Positions 14,988-23,063 of a stretch of DNA of 36,189 nt are shown one piece after another (the first letter of the stretch is position 1; every line of letters begins with the position of its first letter). Origin of the DNA: DSWT01 sp034433375 (lineage in GTDB: Bacteria > Chloroflexota > Anaerolineae > B4-G1 > SLSP01). The notes under the pieces were generated by a model. That model saw only the letters and a program-made list of their open reading frames with translations, did not search any database and had not been told where the DNA came from. The stretch lies in assembly GCA_034433375.1 (NCBI GenBank), contig DAOUAQ010000232.1:1-36189 (forward strand). Reading direction: 5' to 3'. The position numbers and the translations under genes are program-made.

Positions 14988-17515
14988 GTGCCCTAAAATC
15001 TCGTCTTGTTATTCTGGGATTGCTGCTCATCTTCTTTGCGCAGCTTCTTAATGCGGCAGTCGCGCTCTCAGCGACGATTGACGAAGGCTTTCACATCACC
15101 AGCGGCTACGAGTATCTGCGGACGGGGAGGGTGCAGCTTTTTGACGAGCATCCTCCCCTGGCGAAGGTGCTGTTTGCGTGGCCGCTCAGGCTTATCCCCG
15201 ACCTGCTCCCGCCGGAAGAAGCGCCAGGATACGCAACAGGTGATCTCATCACGGCAACCCAGGCAACTGTATTGGCGTACCAGCCCATTGATCGGGTGAT
15301 TGTCGCGTGCCGAATTCCTGTGACCCTACTGTGCCTGCTTCTCGCGTGCAGTGTCTATCGGTGGACAACTTCGACCAGCGGCAAATTCGCCGGTCTACTG
15401 GCGCTGGCGTTTTTCACATTTGATCCCAACATCCTTGCCCACGGGAGCCTGGCAACCACCGATTTGGGCAGCGTCGCGTTCATTTTCTGGACGTTGTTCG
15501 CGCTCTATGTTTATCTGCGAACGCCAGGCAGAGTACGCTGGTGGATTGTCGCCGTTATGCTCGGACTTGCGCAGTTAAGCAAACTCACTGCAATCGCGCT
15601 CTTTCCCGTTTGCGGCATTGTCATCGTGCTCCAGGCCTTGTTTCACGCGCCCGATCATCGAGGGCGCGCTCTGTTGCGTGCGGCGATCTCCTACGCAGGT
15701 ATGATCAGCATTGCAGCAGTAATTGTATGGGCAGGTTATGGCTTTGAGGTACGCTCAATATCCACGATAGCGAATGGAACCCTCCCCCTGCCTGCCGCCA
15801 GTCATATCGAACGCTGGGAACGCCTGCGCGCCAATCTCGCGTATGGGCGGGAAAGCTATCTTCTCGGCCAAAATCGAATGCATGGGTGGTGGCAGTATTT
15901 TCCCATCGCGTTCGCTGTCAAAACCCCACTGCCAACGTTGATTTTGGCAGTCTGGGCAGTTTTGCGTTTCACGTTGAAACGTTGGAACGTTGGAGCAATA
16001 AAACACCTCGCGTCTCACGCATCACGTATCACAAGTCACACTTCATATCAGATGATGAATATGCTTTGTCTACTCCTCTTTCCACTCCTCTACGCCGCTT
16101 CCAGCCTGACGAGTACGATCAACATCGGCTATCGTCACCTGCTGCCGATTTTGCCGTTTCTGTATGTGGGGATGGGCGTATGGAGTAGGGAGTATGGAGT
16201 AGGGAGTAGGTGTAAATCACGAATCACGAATCACGAATCACGAATTACGAATCGCTTCTTGCCGCTTACTCCTTACTCCTTACTTCTTACTTCTTACTCC
16301 TGCCTCTTCGCCTGGCTCGTCGTTGGGACAATGGCCCTTGCCCCCCACTACCTGACGTTTTTCAACGCGCTTGCCGGCGGGCCGCAGAACGGCTGGCGGT
16401 TCCTGGCGGACTCTAACACTGATTGGGGACAGGGGCTGAAGGCGTTGGCAGCGTATCAGCATAACAATGAGACCGGGCCGGTTTATCTATCGCAATTCAC
16501 CTTTCTCGACCCGGCCACCTACGGCGTGGAGTATGTCCCCATCGCGCCGATGACAGGGGCGGAGACGGTGCTGCCGCGCCGCTTCAATCCGGCGCCGGGT
16601 CTCTACGCGATCAGCGCGACGACGTTGGATGGGGTGCCGTTGGCGTACCCTGAAATGTATGACTGGTTTCGTTGGCGTAAACCAGATGCGCAGATTACTA
16701 ATGCGCTCCACTATTACCACATCACCGCTGACGAAGTGACCGTCGGCTGGATCGCGCAATGCAGCACGCCGGCCGCGCCGCTGGATGACGTCGCAATCGC
16801 CGAGGGAATCGGTTTCGCAGAAATCCGGCGCGTGGATTTCGACTGCGCCCAGAGTTGGATCATCCCCGGCAATAACGTCGCACCCGGAAGATACGTGCTC
16901 CACGGCGCGCTGCTACACGACACGCTTAAGTCCCGGCTGCACTACACTGCGCCACCTGCCGAAGACCCCTTTATCGCCCGTCGTCTCGACACGCTGGACA
17001 TCGTCTACCACCAGCGCGCGTACCACACAGAACCCGCGTTCGCCATCTATGCATCGTCGCGTTCTGTCGCAGCGCCGACCTCTACCGTCTGGATCGCGCG
17101 CGCGGAGACGCCGCCTGCGGCGCTCGTATCTCAACTCCCGGCTGATGAATCAATCACATTGGATGGCCCACTCGCCTTCCTGGGAGCCACGGCATACCAG
17201 CAGTCTGGCGCGCTTGATGTCGAAACGTGGTGGATGGTAACCGGCGCAGCGCCGACGCGCCCGCTTTCCATCATGGGACATCTGCTCGCCGAATCCGGGG
17301 AGATCAAAGGTATCGCCGATGGACTTGGCGTGTCGCCGCAGACGTGGCAAGCTGGCGACATCATTGCGCAACGGCACACCTTCCCATTCTCCTCAGAAGA
17401 AACGCGCGCCAACTACGTGCTGCGCACTGGTGTTTACTGGCTAGATGATGGAACACGCTGGAGCGTCGCTTCCAACGCAGGCGCAGATGCCATCTTTGTG
17501 CTCCTGAGTCACTAA
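14984..17515 (+). CDS. Family-39-like membrane glycosyltransferase with heptad-repeat insertions (paralog C)
   Basis: An 843-residue GT-C type protein, closest in this window to paralog B. It has SATIDEGFHITSGY in the first loop, HPPLAKV, HGWWQYFPIAFAVKTPLP, NIGYRHLLPILPF, FFNALAGG, DSNTDWGQ, a soluble region and the shared C-terminal beta-sandwich. Two insertions encoded by short arrays, near residues 328-356 and 398-441, sit in the same loops as insertions in B but use partly different heptads (SREYGVGS, KSRITNHES, LTPYSLL). The start is a GTG overlapping the stop of the secreted-protein gene by four bases; no other start fits better because the first helix begins at once. A hairpin follows the stop. 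Donor and acceptor sugars are not known. Confidence 0.85.
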   Translation: MSALKSRLVILGLLLIFFAQLLNAAVALSATIDEGFHITSGYEYLRTGRVQLFDEHPPLAKVLFAWPLRLIPDLLPPEEAPGYATGDLITATQATVLAYQPIDRVIVACRIPVTLLCLLLACSVYRWTTSTSGKFAGLLALAFFTFDPNILAHGSLATTDLGSVAFIFWTLFALYVYLRTPGRVRWWIVAVMLGLAQLSKLTAIALFPVCGIVIVLQALFHAPDHRGRALLRAAISYAGMISIAAVIVWAGYGFEVRSISTIANGTLPLPAASHIERWERLRANLAYGRESYLLGQNRMHGWWQYFPIAFAVKTPLPTLILAVWAVLRFTLKRWNVGAIKHLASHASRITSHTSYQMMNMLCLLLFPLLYAASSLTSTINIGYRHLLPILPFLYVGMGVWSREYGVGSRCKSRITNHESRITNRFLPLTPYSLLLTSYSCLFAWLVVGTMALAPHYLTFFNALAGGPQNGWRFLADSNTDWGQGLKALAAYQHNNETGPVYLSQFTFLDPATYGVEYVPIAPMTGAETVLPRRFNPAPGLYAISATTLDGVPLAYPEMYDWFRWRKPDAQITNALHYYHITADEVTVGWIAQCSTPAAPLDDVAIAEGIGFAEIRRVDFDCAQSWIIPGNNVAPGRYVLHGALLHDTLKSRLHYTAPPAEDPFIARRLDTLDIVYHQRAYHTEPAFAIYASSRSVAAPTSTVWIARAETPPAALVSQLPADESITLDGPLAFLGATAYQQSGALDVETWWMVTGAAPTRPLSIMGHLLAESGEIKGIADGLGVSPQTWQAGDIIAQRHTFPFSSEETRANYVLRTGVYWLDDGTRWSVASNAGADAIFVLLSH
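15968..16050. repeat. Repeat-derived insertion 1 in glycosyltransferase C
   Basis: Contains GTTTCACGTTGAAAC (a short hairpin), GTTGGAACGTTGGA, and a run of degenerate ATCACGT/CTCACGC heptads. It encodes LKRWNVGAIKHLASHASRIT in pieces, in the loop that matches 4997-5045 of paralog B. Confidence 0.75.
16179..16306. repeat. Three-part heptad array in glycosyltransferase C
   Basis: GGAGTAG/GGAGTAT units (16179-16209), then AATCACG units (to about 16,250), then TTACTCC/TTACTTC units (16264-16306). The outer blocks are inverse of one another (GGAGTA against TACTCC), so the array can form a hairpin with the AATCACG block in the loop. The coding strand encodes polar repeats followed by the hydrophobic LTPYSLLLTSYS, which leads into a membrane helix (LFAWLVVG). 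Confidence 0.9.
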
Positions 17516-17522
17516 TAGTAAA

Positions 17523-17564
17523 AAGTGGGGGGAGGCGGGCTGCGCCCGCCTGTACCCTCCACTT
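17523..17564. terminator. Strong hairpin after glycosyltransferase C
   Basis: Inner stem GGCGGGC/GCCCGCC with loop TGC, and outer arms AAGTGGGGGG/CCCTCCACTT with one mismatch. It starts eight bases after the stop codon. A short run of five T's occurs only six bases later, so it is an imperfect intrinsic terminator or a dispersed palindromic repeat. The rest of the 243-base gap holds a promoter (see 17640-17667) and no gene that I can see. Confidence 0.5.
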
Positions 17565-17639
17565 CCAGATTTTTGAGAAGATACCTTACTGCGCTGTTGC
17601 GTGATGCGGCCGGGTCTTTACCGCCTGACTTTTGCGCCA

Positions 17640-17667
17640 TTGCCAAAAGCGGCAAAGCATATATAAT
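17640..17667 (+). promoter_or_regulatory. Sigma-70-type promoter for the methyltransferase/GT2/SDR operon
   Basis: TTGCCA (17640-17645), 16-base spacer, TATAAT (17662-17667). RNA would begin near 17,674, leaving a leader of about 85 bases before the methyltransferase start. Confidence 0.6.
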
Positions 17668-17758
17668 GACCTGCGTGTTTCCAGGCCAAAGACTTGATCC
17701 GTGCGACCGGCGGCCAAAAACCATTTTCGCAAACGTGTAACTCTCGACGGAGTAAGGT

Positions 17759-18502
17759 TTGAATCTCGAAGAATATGCCGTGATGTATCAGGTAGAGGAT
17801 ACTCACTGGTGGTATCGTGGAATGGCGCGCATCACCCGCGCGCTGTTGAATCGGTGTTACGCGCCCGGCGCGGCTTTGCGCATCCTCGATGCAGGCTGTG
17901 GCACCGGGGCTGTGATGACTTCCTACCTGGCAGAGTACGGGCAAGTCACCGGCTTCGACTTCGCCACCGCCGCACTGCACTTCTGCCAACAGCGCGGCGC
18001 GACCCGGCTGGCGCAAGCCTCGATTGTGGAGCTGCCCTTCGCTGATGCGCGCTTCGATCTTGCCGTGAGCTTCGATGTGCTGTGCGAGCAGGCCGTGCGC
18101 GATGACAGCGTGGCGCTTCGTGCGCTGTACCGCGTCCTCGCGCCCGACGGCAGGCTTATGTTACGCTTGCCTGCCTACGATTGGCTGCGTGGGCAGCATG
18201 ACCGCGCTGTCCACATCCGTCATCGCTACACACGGGACGAGCTCGCCGCCAGCCTGCAAGCCGCCGGCTTCGAAGTGGAACACCTCTCCTACGCCAACAT
18301 GCTGCTGTTCCCTGTCGCTGTCGCCAAACGCCTAGGAGAACGGCTCTGGTCGCCCAAGACCACGGGTTCCGATCTGACCCTGGGTGTCGGTCCGTTTAGT
18401 AGAGTGTTGCAGGCCATCCTTTCCACAGAAGTGCCGTTTATTGCCCGCGGCGGCCTTCCTTTCGGGCTGACCGTTATCGCCATTGCGCGCAAACCACAGT
18501 GA
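17759..18502 (+). CDS. Class I SAM-dependent methyltransferase
   Basis: A 247-residue methyltransferase. The SAM-binding loop is ILDAGCGTG (residues 42-50), followed by an acidic strand end (GQVTGFDFATAAL), a motif II-like FDLAVSFDVLCE and motif III LAPDGRLMLRLP, all in the usual order of Methyltransf_11-type enzymes. The protein begins with HWWYRGM, a pattern common in enzymes acting on lipid-linked or nucleotide sugars and ubiquinone-like substrates. The C-terminal part (YTRDELAASLQAAGFEVEHLSY) is the standard cap. The start is TTG at 17759, with GGAG six bases upstream. It is the first gene of an operon with a GT2 enzyme and an SDR, so a role in modifying a sugar or glycan lipid is likely but not proven. 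Confidence 0.85.
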   Translation: MNLEEYAVMYQVEDTHWWYRGMARITRALLNRCYAPGAALRILDAGCGTGAVMTSYLAEYGQVTGFDFATAALHFCQQRGATRLAQASIVELPFADARFDLAVSFDVLCEQAVRDDSVALRALYRVLAPDGRLMLRLPAYDWLRGQHDRAVHIRHRYTRDELAASLQAAGFEVEHLSYANMLLFPVAVAKRLGERLWSPKTTGSDLTLGVGPFSRVLQAILSTEVPFIARGGLPFGLTVIAIARKPQ

Positions 18503-19257
18503 TCAAACCAACGCATGTGTCAATGAAAAACCTTCCCAGTATTTCGGCCTTTTTCCCCGCCTACAATGACGGCGGCACGATCCCCAGTATGGTGCTGACT
18601 GCCCTCATCGCGCTCCGCCAGGTGACGGATGACTTCGAGATCATCGTGGTGAACGACGGCAGCGCCGACTATACCGCCGAGGTGTTGGACGAGTTGGCGC
18701 ACCGCATCCCGGAGCTGCGCGTGATCCACCACCCGCAGAACCGGGGCTACGGCGGCGCTTTGCGCACAGGCTTCGCCGCCGCGACCAAGGAATGGGTCTT
18801 CTACACCGACGGCGACGCGCAATACAATCCACTGGAGCTCATTAACTTGGTGGAAGCCGTCACGCCGAAGGTGGATGTCGTCAACGGCTACAAGATCGCC
18901 CGAAACGACCCCCTCGCGCGCAAGATCATCGGGCGAGTATACCATCACTTCGTCAAGTTCCTGTTCGGCTTTAAGCTGCACGATGTGGATTGCGACTTCC
19001 GCCTGATTCGCCGCGCCCTCTTCGACGCCGTCGCGTTGAAGAGCGACAGCGGCACCATCTGCCTGGAAATGGTCAAGAAATTCCAGGACGCTGGCTATCG
19101 TTTTGCCGAAGTGCCAGTGCATCACTTCCACCGGCAGTACGGCGTCTCACAGTTCTTCAATTGGCGGCGGCTGCTGCGCACAGCCCAGCAGTTGAGTGCC
19201 CTGTGGTGGGAGCTGATCATTCGCCCGGAACGCAAAGCGGGACGACAAAGCAAGTGA
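18499..19257 (+). CDS. GT2 glycosyltransferase, polyprenyl-phosphate sugar synthase type
   Basis: A 252-residue GT-A fold enzyme of the dolichol-phosphate-mannose-synthase-like group, which transfers a sugar from a nucleotide donor to polyprenyl phosphate. It has SAFFPAYNDGGTIP, IIVVNDGSADYT (residues 48-59), NRGYGGALRTGF, and the metal-binding TDGDAQYNP (103-111); the late HFHRQYGVSQFF matches the conserved Arg-Tyr-Gly-x-Ser motif. No membrane helices are evident, so it would sit on the inner face of the membrane. The GTG start overlaps the methyltransferase stop by four bases; an ATG at 18523 is an alternative. Its product could feed the GT-C enzymes encoded on both sides. Which sugar is used is unknown. 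Confidence 0.85.
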   Translation: MIKPTHVSMKNLPSISAFFPAYNDGGTIPSMVLTALIALRQVTDDFEIIVVNDGSADYTAEVLDELAHRIPELRVIHHPQNRGYGGALRTGFAAATKEWVFYTDGDAQYNPLELINLVEAVTPKVDVVNGYKIARNDPLARKIIGRVYHHFVKFLFGFKLHDVDCDFRLIRRALFDAVALKSDSGTICLEMVKKFQDAGYRFAEVPVHHFHRQYGVSQFFNWRRLLRTAQQLSALWWELIIRPERKAGRQSK

Positions 19258-19259
19258 CT

Positions 19260-20240
19260 ATGGATTGCAACAGCGACTTCGCAGGCAAACGGGTGTTGAT
19301 CACCGGTGGATTGGGTTTCATCGGTAGCCATCTGGCGCACCGGCTGGTGGATCTGGGCGCCGAGGTGCTGCTGGTAGACTCCCTGATCCCGGAATACGGC
19401 GGGAACTTCTTCAATATCACGGGAATCAAGGATCGCGTGCGGGTCAACATCGCCGATGTGCGCGACACGCACGGCATGAGCTTTCTGGTGCAGAATCAGG
19501 ACTTCCTCTTCAATCTCGCCGGGCAGGTAAGCCATCTGGATAGCATGAAAGACCCCTTCACCGATCTAGAGATCAACTGCCGTAGCCAACTGTCCATCCT
19601 GGAGGCCTGCCGCAAATTCAACCCTGAGGTCAAAATCATTTACGCCAGCACGCGGCAGGTTTATGGGCGGCCCCAGTATCTGCCAGTAGATGAGCGCCAT
19701 CCCCTGGAGCCGACCGACATCAACGGCGTCAACAAAGTCGCGGGCGAGTGGTACCATCTGATATACCATCGCGTCTATGGCCTGCGCACGGTCAGCCTGC
19801 GGATGACCAATACCTACGGCCCGCACATGCGCGTCAAAGATGCGCGGCAGACCTTCCTCGGCGGGTGGATTCGGCAGATCGTGGAGAATGAGACCCTGCT
19901 AATTTACGGAGATGGCAAGCAGTTGCGCGACTTCAACTACGTCAGCGACGTCATCGCAGCGTTGCTGCTCGTCGCAGCCGCGCCGCAAGCCGATGGCGAG
20001 ATCTACAACCTCGGCGGCGCCGAACAAATCAGCCTCCTGGAAGTGGCGCAACTGCTCCTGAAGCTCAATCCCCAGGCGCCCCCCTTTCGTCCGGAAAACA
20101 AACGCATTGACATCGGCGACTACTACGCTGATTACCGCAAAATCACAGCAGCTCTGGGATGGGAACCCCAAATTCCCTTGCGCGAGGGCTTGCAGCGCAC
20201 CGTAGACTTCTACCAAGAGTACAAGGCGCATTATTGGTAA
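19260..20240 (+). CDS. NAD-dependent epimerase/dehydratase (extended SDR) with Asn at the usual Tyr site
   Basis: A 326-residue extended short-chain dehydrogenase of the kind that epimerises or dehydrates nucleotide sugars. The NAD-binding GGLGFIGSH is at residues 16-24 and the active-site Ser/Thr region is YASTRQVYG (128-136). The usual YxxxK reads NGVNK (155-159), so the catalytic Tyr is replaced by Asn in an otherwise intact motif, followed by the well conserved RMTNTYGPHMR and GDGKQLRDFNYV. I recall relatives with the same DINGxNK form, so this is probably a subfamily trait rather than a mutation. The ATG at 19260 lies two bases after the GT2 stop; GTG at 19254 is possible. A longer in-frame reading from 18990 overlaps the GT2 gene and is not credible. 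Confidence 0.85.
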   Translation: MDCNSDFAGKRVLITGGLGFIGSHLAHRLVDLGAEVLLVDSLIPEYGGNFFNITGIKDRVRVNIADVRDTHGMSFLVQNQDFLFNLAGQVSHLDSMKDPFTDLEINCRSQLSILEACRKFNPEVKIIYASTRQVYGRPQYLPVDERHPLEPTDINGVNKVAGEWYHLIYHRVYGLRTVSLRMTNTYGPHMRVKDARQTFLGGWIRQIVENETLLIYGDGKQLRDFNYVSDVIAALLLVAAAPQADGEIYNLGGAEQISLLEVAQLLLKLNPQAPPFRPENKRIDIGDYYADYRKITAALGWEPQIPLREGLQRTVDFYQEYKAHYW

Positions 20241-20303
20241 AAGATAGCGGCGGGCAGTTTGCCTTGCGCGCCACCGTCCGGTTTACGTTTGTGGGTACCC
20301 GCC

Positions 20304-20338
20304 GCTCCCCCGGCTTTGCAGGCGGTTTGCCGGGGAGC
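20304..20338. terminator. Hairpin in the SDR to glycosyltransferase D gap
   Basis: Arms GCTCCCCCGGC and GCCGGGGAGC pair over ten base pairs with one bulged C, enclosing a 14-base loop. No T-run follows. The 257-base gap (20241-20497) also holds a small CGTTCG/CGAACG stem near 20,362 and GTTAGCA/TGCTAAC arms near 20,431-20,473, upstream of glycosyltransferase D. I see no gene or clear promoter in it. Confidence 0.4.
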
Positions 20339-20497
20339 CTGATCCATACAACTGAATGGCTCGTTCGATGTTGCGAACGCGGTTTCCAACAAACCGGTTG
20401 GCAACCATGTGCGCCGATCATCTCATATCGTTAGCATCGCTGTCCTCTTTACCGTGTTCAGACGTGCTAACTTCCTCAATGAAAGGGAACAACGCTA

Positions 20498-22948
20498 GTG
20501 ATTAAGTTTAGCAAGGTTGACTTGCCGTTCATCAAGCTGCGATGGAGTTACTGGGCTGCCTACGCGCTGCTGCTCGTGCTCTGGACGCTGCTGGTTGCAG
20601 GGTCACGCGCGCTTTCACTTTCTATGGACGAGCCAGCCCACATTGTGGCAGGCTATGTTTATCTGACTCGATGGAAAGAAGCAAGTTGGCACTTTCTCTC
20701 TTACCTCCATCCTCCCTTGATTAACATTGTTGAAGCCATCGGATTGTTTCTGGCTCAACCTCACATCCCACTTGAAACACTGGCTGGATGGGGGAGCGAG
20801 TACGGCGCCTACACTCGATCTTTCTTGCCTTACCTGATGCCAATGGAACGCACCGAAATCCTCGGTCGGACACCAGTTATGCTTCTGACGATTCTGTTGG
20901 GCGCTTTGGTTTTTCGATGGGGAAAAGAAATGGGAGGACGGTGGGTGGGCCTTTTGGCCTTGACCATCTTGACTTTTGACCCAACGCTATTGGCCAATGG
21001 GCGGCTGGCGACGACAGATATGGGGGTAACCGCGCTGGGTATGGCAGCGCTTTACGCCGGCTGGCGATGGCTGGAGCGCCCATCCTGGCGATATACGCTC
21101 CTTATCGGCGGTTTGCTGGGGTTGACGATGCTGGCCAAGATGTCTGGTATCCTCTGGAGCGTGGCTTTTGCGCTGCTAGCGCTGGGAAGCATAATAGTCA
21201 AGCCGCGACACACAAGGCCATTGCGTTTCTTTCAAGCTATGGTCGCCGGGCTTTTGGCTGGCCTTGTAGTCTGGGCCGCTTTTGACTTTTCGGTAGGCGT
21301 CTCGCCTCTCCTCCCCTTTACCGTGCCCGCCCCGGCATACCTGACGGCCTTTCATAACCTTCAGGCGGAGGCCGCGCCGCGCATCTTTATTGCCTTTGAG
21401 CAGATGTGGACCGGGACATACTGGTGGTACTTCCCTCTCAATTTCTTGATCAAAAATCCTCTTCCTCTGCTGGTTGCCTTGCTAGTCGGTGGTTGGAGTT
21501 TTGCCTATCAAGTCGCAGGACAACCTCGGCTTTTAACCCTAGGTTTTTTCCCTTGCGTCTACCTTGTCTTTTCAGTACTGGGAGGGATGAATGTGAGTTA
21601 CCGTCACATGCTTCCTCTGCACCCGTTTTTATATCTGATCACAGCGCAAGGTCTAGCAGCCTGGCTCAGGCAGCGGCGCAGCTATCCCTGGCCGCGCTTG
21701 GTTTGGGGGGCGATGGGACTATGGTACATCTTTGGAACATCGAACGTCTTTCCAGACGAGCTTGCTTATTTTAATGAACTAGTCGGTGGTCCAGACAATG
21801 GTTATCGTTACCTGACAGATTACACTCAGGATTGGGGCCAATCGTTCAAAGAATTGCGAAACTATCTGCGCACCTCTCCCGGACCTGAACCCAACATCGT
21901 TTACTTTACGCCCGTCCATCCCGGCTTTTACGGCGTTAAATTTCGCTCCCTCTTTCCAACTGAGGGAGCCACACAAAAAGCTGCCCCTTTTCATCCCCAG
22001 CCCGGCCGTTACGTTATCGGGGTTGCCCCCCTTTATGGACTAGTCGGTCCTGATCCACTACAACTGGAGTGGTTTCGCCGCGCGCGGCCTACGGCTATCA
22101 TTGGTCATGGACTTTTTGTCTATGATGTGATTGACCAACCGCTGTGGTTATCTCAATGTGTCACGCCTGTCATACCTTTGGATCACACAGCCATCCTCCA
22201 AGGTTTTGGCCTGGACCGGCCTGTGGATTCCAGGCTGCGGCAAGTCAATTTTGACTGCATGGCGGCGTGGCTATATCCTGGCGGCGGCAAGCAAAGAGGA
22301 ATTTACGCTCTCCACCATAACTTGTTGGAAGAGCAATCCCGCTGTTTACCGCCTTTGCTCCGGTGCGACCCTCTTCCAGAAGACCCCTTCATAGCCCGCC
22401 GACTGACCGGCGTTCGCCTCTCTTACGAACAACGCGATTTCAGTCTCCTGCCAGCCTTTGCTCTTTACGAGCGCGGAAGCGATCGGGTGAATACCCCCCC
22501 ATTACTCTGGATGCAGGCTGCGCACGCCGAAACACCACCCGCAGTTTTGGCGAACAGTCACCCTGTCACCATCCCTGTATCCATGAACGGCCCTTTGGTT
22601 TTCTTGGGAGCGATGAGCTACAATGAGAAAGACGGGTTGGAAGTAGAAACATGGTGGCAGGTTGCGGAGGGGGCGATCTCGCGTCCTTTTTCGATTATGG
22701 CTCACCTACTTACAGAGCAAGGGGAAGCTATCAGTGTGGCCGATGGGCTAGGAGTATCGCCGTCGGTCCTGGAAGCAAGTGACATAGTGATACAACGGCA
22801 CCGCTTTTCCAATCTTCCACCGGGGCAAAAAGGAGTGTGGCTGCGAACCGGCGCCTACTGGCTGGATACGATGGAACGCTGGCCCATTTCAGACGTGCCC
22901 GGAAGCGATGCCTTATTTGTGCGATTGGATAGCCAGACAACCCATTGA
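20498..22948 (+). CDS. Family-39-like membrane glycosyltransferase (paralog D)
   Basis: An 816-residue GT-C type protein most like paralog A. It carries LSMDEPAHIVAGYVYL in the first loop, LHPPLINIVEA, GTYWWYFPLNFLIKNPLPLL, NVSYRHMLPLHPFLYL, YFNELVGGPDNGYRY and TQDWGQ, followed by the soluble middle region with VNFDCMAAWLYPGGG, and the shared C-terminal beta-sandwich (GLEVETWWQV, SIMAHLLTEQGEA, LRTGAYWLDTMERW). Unlike B and C it has no repeat-encoded insertions: the matching loop is plain (LAAWLRQRRSYPWPRLVW). The start is a GTG at 20498 with an AAGGG ten bases upstream, a weak site. Base use is slightly more A/T-rich than the flanking SDR gene, so it may have a different history. Sugar and acceptor are unknown. 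Confidence 0.85.
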   Translation: MIKFSKVDLPFIKLRWSYWAAYALLLVLWTLLVAGSRALSLSMDEPAHIVAGYVYLTRWKEASWHFLSYLHPPLINIVEAIGLFLAQPHIPLETLAGWGSEYGAYTRSFLPYLMPMERTEILGRTPVMLLTILLGALVFRWGKEMGGRWVGLLALTILTFDPTLLANGRLATTDMGVTALGMAALYAGWRWLERPSWRYTLLIGGLLGLTMLAKMSGILWSVAFALLALGSIIVKPRHTRPLRFFQAMVAGLLAGLVVWAAFDFSVGVSPLLPFTVPAPAYLTAFHNLQAEAAPRIFIAFEQMWTGTYWWYFPLNFLIKNPLPLLVALLVGGWSFAYQVAGQPRLLTLGFFPCVYLVFSVLGGMNVSYRHMLPLHPFLYLITAQGLAAWLRQRRSYPWPRLVWGAMGLWYIFGTSNVFPDELAYFNELVGGPDNGYRYLTDYTQDWGQSFKELRNYLRTSPGPEPNIVYFTPVHPGFYGVKFRSLFPTEGATQKAAPFHPQPGRYVIGVAPLYGLVGPDPLQLEWFRRARPTAIIGHGLFVYDVIDQPLWLSQCVTPVIPLDHTAILQGFGLDRPVDSRLRQVNFDCMAAWLYPGGGKQRGIYALHHNLLEEQSRCLPPLLRCDPLPEDPFIARRLTGVRLSYEQRDFSLLPAFALYERGSDRVNTPPLLWMQAAHAETPPAVLANSHPVTIPVSMNGPLVFLGAMSYNEKDGLEVETWWQVAEGAISRPFSIMAHLLTEQGEAISVADGLGVSPSVLEASDIVIQRHRFSNLPPGQKGVWLRTGAYWLDTMERWPISDVPGSDALFVRLDSQTTH

Positions 22949-23063
22949 CACAGGTGCAAGGTCCCGGTCACGAAGCGCACTCTGTTCAAGTGGATAAAAT
23001 GGCATGGCAACCACGTCTATTTTTCGATTTTGAAATTATGCATGACAGAGGAGAACCTAATCC

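Noticed and set aside
18990..19259. N-terminal extension of the SDR protein by 90 residues
   Set aside because: It overlaps the GT2 gene in another frame and has no SDR-like sequence; the Rossmann motif begins right after the ATG at 19260.
22946..22951. TTGACA at the end of glycosyltransferase D as a -35 box for the SBBP gene
   Set aside because: No -10 box at a suitable distance; the A/T-rich hexamer near 22,996 is too far away.
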